From NCBI GenBank assembly GCA_021159525.1, contig JAGHEC010000015.1, forward strand, positions 1-21,118: a stretch of DNA of 21,118 nt, read 5' to 3'. Under the pieces are notes generated by a model. That model had not been told where the DNA came from. It made no database searches and was given only the letters and a program-made list of their open reading frames with translations. The translations under genes were made by a program, and so were the position numbers. Positions 16,901 through 21,118 of this stretch are shown piece after piece. How positions within the stretch are numbered: position 1 is the stretch's first letter; each line of letters starts with the position of its first letter. The DNA comes from Deltaproteobacteria bacterium (GTDB lineage: Bacteria; Desulfobacterota; DSM-4660; Desulfatiglandales; Desulfatiglandaceae).

Positions 16901-19900
16901 CCGTCACCCTGATTGGGGCCCGGATCGCCGGCATCACCCTGTCGGCCAGTCCTGTGAGCCTTCCTGCTGACGGGGTCTCCACGGCCACGATTACGGCCAC
17001 ACTCACAGTGGTGGGGGGAGGGGACCCGCCCGACGGGACCACGGTTAATTTCTCCATTGCCCAGGGAGGCGGCAGCATTACCTCTTCGGCGACGACTGCG
17101 GACGGGGTGGCATCGGCAACCCTGACCAGCGGCGATATTGCAGAAACCGCCACGATTCAGGCCGAGGCAGGGGGCAGGACCGCACGGATCGACGTGGAAT
17201 ATACGCCGGGCAGCGTGACCCTCACAATCATTCCGAATGCCCTGTTAGGGACTGGAGATAAGACCGCCACGGTCACGGCCTTGTTAAAGGACGCGGACGG
17301 AAGCCCGGCCGCGGATGGCGAGACCGTTAACTTCAGCTTGAGCGACGAGGAACTGGGAGACATCCCTGCATCCGCTGTCACGGCAGGAGGCGAGGGCAAG
17401 GCAGAGGTCACTTTTGAGGCTGGGGCAAAAGGCGGCGCCGTGACGGTCACCGGCACATGGACCACCGGCGGCGTGGATGTGACAGGCACGGCCGAGATTA
17501 CCATATATCCCCCGCCCGCCTTTATTCAGGTGGCGGAAGGATACCCCAACCCCACGAGCATTAACATCAGCGGCACAGGCGGACAGTCCACCTCACAGAT
17601 CGTGTTTGATGTAAAGGATTCAGCAGGCGGCCCGGTGGCAGACGGCTACAAGATGTGTTTTTCCATCCTGAGCGGGCCCAATGGGGGCGAGGGCGTGTCC
17701 CCAACGTGGACAACCACGAGCAACGGGCAGGTCAGCACCATTCTCACAAGCGGGTACAGGTCCGGCCCTGTCAGCGTCAAGGCCAACTATTTCGACAACA
17801 CCAATATCTTTACGGCAACAGGGGACATCGCGATTGTTTCCGGACCGCCGGTGGGAGAGGGGCTGGGCATCTTTCCTCGATATGTCAACGTGTCAGGGTT
17901 GTGGAAATGGGATTTGCGGGATGGCGTTGTTGTGAGCGCCAGCGACATCTACGGCAATGCGGTTCCGGACGGCACGGCCATTTCCTTCAAGACCTACAAC
18001 ACAGGCGGTCTTTTTGATCCTGGCGCTGCCGGGACCACGGGGGGTCTTGCCGGCAGCGAGCTGATCTCGGTGGCAACCCCGACCCCCATGCAGGGATTTG
18101 TCTCCATTACGGGCGAGGCCATCAACGGGGGCCGCACCACGCACGTGACGAGCCTGTGCATTGATCCGGATTCCCCCAATGTGATGCTGGCGGGGACGAA
18201 CGGCGGGGGCGTCTACAAATCCATCGACTCGGGCGCCACCTGGAGGACTGTGAGCGCATCTTCCACGCTGGCCGGGCAGAACTGGATCGATCCGTACGTC
18301 AATGATATTGCGATTGATCCGGACAATACCAATATCGTCTATGCGGCCACCGGATATCTCGGCAAAGGACGGGTGTATCGAAGCCTCGATGGCGCCTTGA
18401 ACTGGAACAGCAACAACCCGGAGGAATTCAATGGCGTGTTCACTTCGGATTCGGCCGTGCTTACGGTATTGTGCGACGAGGAAGGGAAATATGTCTGGGT
18501 CGGGACCCGGGCGGACGGTCTCTGGTATACGGACGATGGGACCGCAACGCCCAGCATCACCTGGAACCAGGCCGGCACACTGGGTAAAGGAACGGCGGTT
18601 GCCGACATCGTGAAGGTTCCGGGAATCCATGGGCCAACAGCCGTGCTCTATGCCGGGACGGCACAAGGCGTCTTCAAAAGCACAGATGGCGGCGCCACCT
18701 GGAAGCGATGCACCGTATTTCCCGGGAACAGCATCAAAACGCTGGCCTTGCACCCGAGTTCGACCGGTGGGGACACAGATATCCTTTACGCAGGGACCGT
18801 GGATGCCGGGGTGTATTACAGCACAAACAGCGGCGGGGATTGGACGCAGCACGTGACCGGCATGGGTAAGGGCCTTAGCGCATCCACGCCCGTGGCGGAT
18901 GTGCAGAACAAGGGGACAGGCGTGATGAGCACGGTTACAGTGGGAGACGACGCACTGTCCGAATACGGGACCGTGACCTGCAAGACGGCGGGGGCCGGCG
19001 GCGGCGTCTTCAGCGTGACCGGGACCGTATCGGGCGAGCAGGTTGATTACGACATTACCGCAGGCGGCTACAGCGTCCCCAATGTCCTGGCCTTCAGCAT
19101 TACGGCAGGGGCTACTGATTTTGCCGTGGGCGACCGATTCACCTTCAGCACCACCAGGGACCCCGGCAGGGAGATCATGGATCTCCTGGTGGACGCGGGG
19201 AACGACTTTTTATACGCGGTCACATATTTCTGGGGCCCGATGGAGCCGCACGCGGTGGGCAACGTGTATCGCATTGCCCTGGATCCCGTGACCCATGCAC
19301 CCACAGGGACCTGGGTGGAGGCGACGGACGGGCTGCCCGAATATGACCCGCCCGACGATACCACCCTGTTTGCCCAGCATGTCATGGCGTCTGATGTGCC
19401 GCCATATTTAACGGGGGCCCCAAGCGCCCTGTACATCGGCGGGGAAGGGATCAGCCTGTACCAGGCCACGACCGATTTGCCGGGAGGGAACCCCCTGTGG
19501 CAACGGAGCGACAGCGGCCTGACCAACCGCATCATGGCCCGGAGACCGGTCCTCTTTTCAGGACGATGCACTCTTGACGTGACTGAGGCCGCCGCGGGCG
19601 GCGAAGTTTACGCCTACACCATCTATGTGCAGGACGAGAACGGGAATCCGCCCATTGCAGGTTCGCGATTGAAGTTGGAGGCCTACGATAAGGATGGACA
19701 ATTGGTGGAAACACCTTTGGACGTTACCTATCCGGATGCATATACACACAAAGGCTCATGGCGTGATCCCTCGGATGATGGTTCGACAGATGACCCGTAT
19801 GTCGTCGAGAACGTTGATTTCAGCGGTGAGATCCAATCGGTGACCATCACATTTGTCCCGACCTGCGGAGATGAAGCGCCCGGCTGCTCCGGGGGCCAGC

Positions 19901-19932
19901 AAGCCAAGACCTATTCGCACGACGAGGAGTAA
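10921..19932 (+). CDS. Giant exported Ig-repeat surface protein with NDG units, EF-hand-like loops and C-terminal beta-propeller
   Basis: A 3003-residue predicted surface adhesin or stalk, preceded by the site AGGAGGGG. Architecture: a signal peptide (cleavage near AFA-T, residue 23); the 120-residue module shared with the 971-residue paralog (about 25-143; DIKANGLDGPV, EWWIAA, SILNIPLPVG); six Big_1-like Ig modules (about 145-762); three tandem NDG units (about 763-1033); a block collinear with the paralog (about 1034-1403), with the same SIENPTGGGE and IVIGGTAG motifs and two EF-hand-like loops near 1293-1330; and ten more Ig modules (about 1404-2407), the first four forming a subfamily with GGLP and Y-T-x-G-G motifs. 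A beta-propeller follows (about 2408-2876) with Asp-box motifs SIDSGATW and STDGGATW, interrupted near 2663-2747 by a GTxxxK...VGDRFTFST domain typical of phage structural proteins. A final Ig-like domain (2877-3003) completes it. No anchor, RTX or sorting signal is seen. Secretion route and ligand are unknown. Confidence 0.85.
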   Translation: MKKRMFILSAAFILVLLGLPAFATPPMPDIKANGLDGPVVVTADRNVDITVSLNPGDKAGHLMEWWIAARTDFGWFYLNNTLNWVASPEPLSVGTFGLFSLPSTSILNIPLPVGAYAFYFVLDDIPNSVADSLAYYDVVNVESGIQPVDSIALAGDPLILPADGASASTIVAQMMDKHGNPVSVGTPITFRTDLGTFPNGETTWTDRTYDNTGEVTTFLCAGTTPGNACVTASSGEVTSNTVTVAFRSIEPHAVTLDANPVTALADGADTSALTATVLTVDKYPVPNGTAVKFAIISGTGTLSAPSATTVDGHAQVRLASGTVGNVVVQAEVADYPALPKPTATVAFVSPAPASITLQANPSQVPADGETTSNITATVLTADDYPVQNGTVVNFSIVSGTGTLSAGSDETVDGKASVTLKSGAIGAVSIKAEVATQPGLNQTITVTFTALPPASVKLTASPDELPGDGHSLSTLTAAVKDADGNLVPDGTVINFGITSGIGVLSAGSATTASGVASVTLSSGTVGTVTVKATAAQGGAADSVTVTFTRAPGSLSLSTNQTTVRSDNSDRATITATVLDFNHVPFEGITVMFSVDSGQISASTKETDANGEAKVTVSSGTADKSNRVITVTASVTGLSAKVIPIQVVGTTVSLTTDRENLELDPFHPDKANAALTVLVKDAGGIPIFDVPVTLSVDPASTGSATLTPSSGQTDVAGKLQVAVTGTGEGEVFVEARALGASDSQTYNIGAVGEVFSIIFPETDPARMYTLGRAIAGPTSNISFNAAALAIVRTDGESFVSEGFKAGAQIMVNGSASNDGLYVVDAVAADTLTLAAGSSLTDEGEGAEVTITEIQVSQTAQTGPSADIAFTTRPDVISRSDGGSFVADGFTGGSKIVVTGSNDNDGIYTVATADVAGLKLLGSGLLVSEGAGANVTITQIRILPATRDVSITGPNAQISFDAATRTITRADGGSFLADGFLDGDRISVGGSDVNDGQYVVETVAAASLTLSDDDTLQDEDAGARVIVTNGLIVIALAPDQNKVVFATTYGTWDGTASMAVTKDVNATTQQAMAVLCSRQAGIATVEASDKDNPSLRDAVRVAISTASSEASQLSLQASAYVVAPSIGEVSNTVTLTATVRNVADQVVWGVPVAFSIENPTGGGESISPVIAYTDDFGIARSTFTSGTLSSGAEGVRVKASVVGRPDIIPAGVSIVIGGTAGSITIGRGTGMVSVDDDTAYELPMSVLVVDSNGNAVSGALVSLNAWPLNYAQGQWVWDPLLGRCVPVREATYANEDRNRNLILDNYDPDLCGTPNNGEDANGDCQLTPSNSASGAVPGAVITDQNGVATFDLIFLKSSAEWIHAEITASTMVLGTETQSTSTFWLPHLIDDAKECLLPDSPYNEERPVAQISVSATPNVLLPDGISTSIIAASVTDEQGDPVADGERVDFGITGGAAGGGLPDARNATSYTVNGIATVTYRASTTAGTCQITASTRNGVSGSVEIELNLGSIALSANPAELLADGTSTSLITAMVTDGNGDPVDDYERIDFQITSGSGGLPYAATTWEYTIGGVASITYQAGETAGDVTIKATAPSGASSTVTVTLITGGIALTAVPDNIICNGTSESTISANVTGVGGDPVPDGTRVNFSIASGGGGLPYLTTTSSYTTGGVATATYRSSESPGNVVIGASTTSGSSGNTTVTLSPVTIDLAAVPNSLPADGNSESTINATVTDANGDLVPDGERISFVISQGSGGLPYSTSTVVYTVGGSATATYRASQTPGTVKITASGAGNGNDTVDVELVGGGVGSISVTSGSAAIVADGVSQASISARVKDTNGTNVPDGTAVTFSTTAGTLSAVSATTTNGVATVSLTSGANVGTATVTAACGGISATVGVEFIAGAPAQVTVTADPGNLTADGVSTSTIRVVVLDANDNPVADDTKLTFSAEFGTLSNLTALTADGVASVTYTAPTAAPADNRDTITARTVNNVQGAASVTLIGARIAGITLSASPVSLPADGVSTATITATLTVVGGGDPPDGTTVNFSIAQGGGSITSSATTADGVASATLTSGDIAETATIQAEAGGRTARIDVEYTPGSVTLTIIPNALLGTGDKTATVTALLKDADGSPAADGETVNFSLSDEELGDIPASAVTAGGEGKAEVTFEAGAKGGAVTVTGTWTTGGVDVTGTAEITIYPPPAFIQVAEGYPNPTSINISGTGGQSTSQIVFDVKDSAGGPVADGYKMCFSILSGPNGGEGVSPTWTTTSNGQVSTILTSGYRSGPVSVKANYFDNTNIFTATGDIAIVSGPPVGEGLGIFPRYVNVSGLWKWDLRDGVVVSASDIYGNAVPDGTAISFKTYNTGGLFDPGAAGTTGGLAGSELISVATPTPMQGFVSITGEAINGGRTTHVTSLCIDPDSPNVMLAGTNGGGVYKSIDSGATWRTVSASSTLAGQNWIDPYVNDIAIDPDNTNIVYAATGYLGKGRVYRSLDGALNWNSNNPEEFNGVFTSDSAVLTVLCDEEGKYVWVGTRADGLWYTDDGTATPSITWNQAGTLGKGTAVADIVKVPGIHGPTAVLYAGTAQGVFKSTDGGATWKRCTVFPGNSIKTLALHPSSTGGDTDILYAGTVDAGVYYSTNSGGDWTQHVTGMGKGLSASTPVADVQNKGTGVMSTVTVGDDALSEYGTVTCKTAGAGGGVFSVTGTVSGEQVDYDITAGGYSVPNVLAFSITAGATDFAVGDRFTFSTTRDPGREIMDLLVDAGNDFLYAVTYFWGPMEPHAVGNVYRIALDPVTHAPTGTWVEATDGLPEYDPPDDTTLFAQHVMASDVPPYLTGAPSALYIGGEGISLYQATTDLPGGNPLWQRSDSGLTNRIMARRPVLFSGRCTLDVTEAAAGGEVYAYTIYVQDENGNPPIAGSRLKLEAYDKDGQLVETPLDVTYPDAYTHKGSWRDPSDDGSTDDPYVVENVDFSGEIQSVTITFVPTCGDEAPGCSGGQQAKTYSHDEE

Positions 19933-19942
19933 TAGGGGAATG

Positions 19943-19997
19943 GGGGGCGCTTCTCGGTCTGCCAGGCCCATGAGGCGGAAGCAGGCGCCCTTTTCTT
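19943..19997 (+). terminator. Likely intrinsic terminator after the giant gene
   Basis: GGGCGC (19945-19950) pairs with GCGCCC (19985-19990), immediately followed by TTTTCTT. Inner CTTC/GAAG complementarity can extend or shift the stem. It starts ten bases after the stop codon at 19932. The loop is long (about 34 bases), which lowers confidence. Position and T-run are as expected. Confidence 0.5.
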
Positions 19998-20059
19998 GAA
20001 AGATCTGTAACCGTTCACGGGGGCTTGAGATCTCCCTGATACACTGATATGCGAAAATC

Positions 20060-20221
20060 GCATCAGCCCAATAATTGGGGGGATAACAGCGAACATACCA
20101 CCGGGGCGGGATGATTTTTCTTGTGCTCCGGGCCTCCGGGCGGGCCGAGCAAAGAAGAGACGGCGTCCTTGCGGCAGTCGCGTCAGAAAAACCCTCCTGC
20201 CGCGGGGTATTGAGCTGTTAC
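20060..20221 (-). mobile_element. MITE copy B, inverted, 162 bp, lacking the central palindrome
   Basis: Read on the minus strand it begins GTAACAGCTCAAT (20221 back to 20209). It shares with copy A the blocks GGTTTTTCTGACGCGACTGC, GACGCCGTCTCTT, CCGGAGGCCCGGAGCACAAG and CGCTGTTATCCCCCCAATTA (with small differences). Its far end, GCATCAGCCCAAT at 20060-20072, matches the second end of copy A at 10 of 13 positions. It lacks the 80-90 bases forming the central palindrome of A. The flanking 8-mers (CGAAAATC and ATTTTTTG) do not match, so no target duplication survives. Either the copy is old, or an end was rearranged. Confidence 0.75.
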
Positions 20222-20304
20222 ATTTTTTGTTAATCGGGTCAACAAGGCAAGGGGCACGGGGAACAAGACTGCATGGCTGGAAATATTGGACTGTTGAAAA
20301 GCCC

Positions 20305-20333
20305 TTGACGAGGATGAATGGCCGTGGAAAAAT
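20305..20333 (+). promoter_or_regulatory. Candidate sigma-70 promoter for the coiled-coil gene
   Basis: TTGACG (20305-20310, five of six) and AAAAAT (20328-20333, four of six) are separated by exactly 17 bases and end 27 bases before the ATG at 20361. It lies downstream of copy B and of the giant gene's terminator, so the coiled-coil gene is likely an independent unit. Confidence 0.4.
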
Positions 20334-20360
20334 TCATCAAACAGGCATGAGGGGGTCTGT

Positions 20361-20894
20361 ATGGAGATAACAGAGAGGGTCCGAAAAATTTTTCAAGAGA
20401 TGATTGTGCCCGAATTGCGGAGGATCCGGGATGAGAATCAGAAGATTGCAGCCATTCTTGAAGTTACGAACAAGCGCCTCGAGGATATGAATACCCATCT
20501 CGCAGATCAAAGCAGGCGGATTGATGAGGTGCGTTCCGAATTGGGTCAGCGGATTGATGAGAGCAATAAGCGGATTGATGACACCAACAAGCGGATTGAT
20601 GAGGTGCGTTCCGAATTGGGTCAGCGGATTGATGAGGTGCGTTCCGAATTGGGTCAGCGGATTGATGAGGTACGTTCCGAATTGGGTCAGCGGATTGATG
20701 AGGTGCGTTCTGAATTAACCGAGCGAATGGATGATATGCATGCGGATCTGGTACGTCGGATTGATTCCAATAATGAACGGATCGATCAGTTTTTTCTCAC
20801 CGCCGCCACCAAGGAGGCCCAGGCGGGAATGGACCGGCGGCTCACGTCTCTGGAGCGCGAGATGGGAGAAATCAGACAACGTTTGGCCGCGTGA
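20361..20894 (+). CDS. Repetitive coiled-coil protein of unknown function
   Basis: A 177-residue soluble protein with no signal peptide or membrane segment, preceded by GAGGGGG. The N-terminus (about 1-50, with EMIVPELRRIRDENQKI) is helical and resembles the short lead-in seen in many small bacterial coiled-coil proteins. Residues about 53-121 are almost perfect repeats of an 11-residue unit, RIDEVRSELGQ (five copies, the last variant), with two 7-residue variants, RIDESNK and RIDDTNK, between the first and second. Mixing 11- and 7-residue periods is compatible with a continuous coiled coil. A C-terminal helix (about 140-177) ends RQRLAA. It probably self-associates or acts as a rod or scaffold. 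Function is unknown. It is flanked by MITE copies B and C and shows no obvious link to the secretin and adhesin genes. Confidence 0.75.
   Translation: MEITERVRKIFQEMIVPELRRIRDENQKIAAILEVTNKRLEDMNTHLADQSRRIDEVRSELGQRIDESNKRIDDTNKRIDEVRSELGQRIDEVRSELGQRIDEVRSELGQRIDEVRSELTERMDDMHADLVRRIDSNNERIDQFFLTAATKEAQAGMDRRLTSLEREMGEIRQRLAA
20517..20723 (+). repeat. In-frame 33-bp tandem repeats with two 21-bp variants
   Basis: Five 33-bp units begin at 20517, 20592, 20625, 20658 and 20691. Two 21-bp units at 20550 and 20571 share only the first 9-12 bases (CGGATTGATGA). The units at 20517, 20592 and 20625 are identical in DNA and the one at 20658 differs by one base, which points to recent expansion by slippage or recombination. 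Unit length keeps the reading frame, so copy number could vary without loss of the protein. Confidence 0.9.
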
Positions 20895-20949
20895 TTGTCT
20901 GAGGGTTTTGACGTGAAGCGCTGACCATTAGGGTGTAGTTTGGTATTCT

Positions 20950-21118
20950 GTAACAGCTCAATAAATGGGGGCGGAAGGGTTTTTTGACGCGACTGCCGGG
21001 AGGGCGCCGTCTCTTTGTGACTTATCAGTGGGGGAAGCCGCAGCTCGACGAATGCGGGAATGCCAAAGGGGCAAGCCTGCCCGCCATTGCCTTGTTACCC
21101 ATGTTACTTCCTTCTGCC
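20950..21118 (+). mobile_element. MITE/IS66-like copy C, left part only (runs off the window)
   Basis: Starts GTAACAGCTCAAT and follows copy A with about 95% identity from 20950 to 21071 (copy A 10548-10670), including the left arm of the central palindrome. After 21071 it departs abruptly from copy A and does not return before the window ends. It may therefore be a longer relative, possibly one end of a full-length element, or a copy interrupted by another insertion. The start lies 55 bases after the coiled-coil gene's stop. The far end and any target duplication are outside the window; the left flanking 8-mer is GGTATTCT. Confidence 0.7.

Larger units (their letters stand above)
19933..20360. 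other. 428-bp gap with terminator, MITE copy B and a candidate promoter
   Basis: From left to right it contains the terminator of the giant gene, a hairpin CTGAT-A-TGCG / CGCATCAG (20044-20066) that overlaps the left end of copy B, copy B itself (20060-20221), and a candidate sigma-70 promoter (20305-20333) for the coiled-coil gene. No open frame here looks coding. Confidence 0.6.

Noticed and set aside
10921..19932. Giant protein as an autotransporter, RTX or sortase-anchored adhesin
   Set aside because: No C-terminal beta-barrel, no GGxGxD nonapeptide repeats and no LPxTG-hydrophobic-basic tail; the C-terminus is an Ig-like domain ending in SHDEE.
20274..20291. TGGC...TTGG as a sigma-54 promoter before the coiled-coil gene
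   Set aside because: Spacing between the two boxes is one base too long and the TTGC box is imperfect; the sigma-70 candidate nearby fits better.
20517..20723. Tandem repeats as a CRISPR array
   Set aside because: Units abut without spacers and encode an in-frame coiled coil.
21025..21118. Minus-strand frame ending in copy C as a transposase C-terminus
   Set aside because: Only about 30 codons are visible. Differences from copy A in this stretch include amino-acid changes, and it does not resemble the end of an IS66 TnpC that I can recall.

Overview
The window is chromosomal DNA of moderately high G+C from a Gram-negative bacterium. There are lipoprotein-type and Sec signal peptides, a secretin with its pilotin, and no Gram-positive sorting signals. 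A deltaproteobacterial (Desulfobacterota-type) host is my best guess, from the pairing of a PilQ-class secretin with very large invasin-like Ig proteins. No taxonomic marker gene is present, so this is inference.

Positions 1-296 are a gene-free leader with several perfect short inverted repeats. Positions 297-7483 hold four closely packed plus-strand genes. They are a secreted protein with a possible CsgG/FlgO-like fold, a lipidated PilQ-type secretin (AMIN-STN-secretin), a six-TPR PilF/PilW-like lipoprotein, and a lipoprotein of tandem bacterial Ig-like (Big_1/invasin-type) modules ending in EF-hand-like loops. Spacings of 13-50 bases suggest one operon that builds an outer-membrane secretin and a surface stalk.

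Two paralogous exported proteins follow, of 971 and 3003 residues (7623-10538 and 10921-19932). Both start with the same roughly 120-residue module, which I cannot assign to a named family. Both then carry Big_1-like modules, a repeated 'NDG' beta unit, and a pair of EF-hand-like loops. The giant one adds about ten more Ig modules, an Asp-box beta-propeller interrupted by a phage-structural-type domain, and a final Ig-like domain. They look like surface adhesins or stalks. Export through the neighbouring secretin, or association with type IV pili, is a hypothesis.

A family of small palindromic elements punctuates the region. Copy A (10548-10788) has GTA-ending terminal inverted repeats and a perfect 8-bp target duplication, AAACCATC. 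This matches the IS66 family pattern (GTAA ends, 8-bp duplication) and makes it a MITE. Copy B (20060-20221) is inverted, and copy C (20950 to the window end) is direct and incomplete. A lone terminal motif lies at 7578-7590. A and B flank the 3003-residue gene in opposite orientation. A likely intrinsic terminator follows that gene. Between B and C is a small coiled-coil gene (20361-20894) with nearly identical 33-bp tandem repeats and its own candidate promoter. No tRNA, rRNA or CRISPR was seen, and no minus-strand gene is credible.
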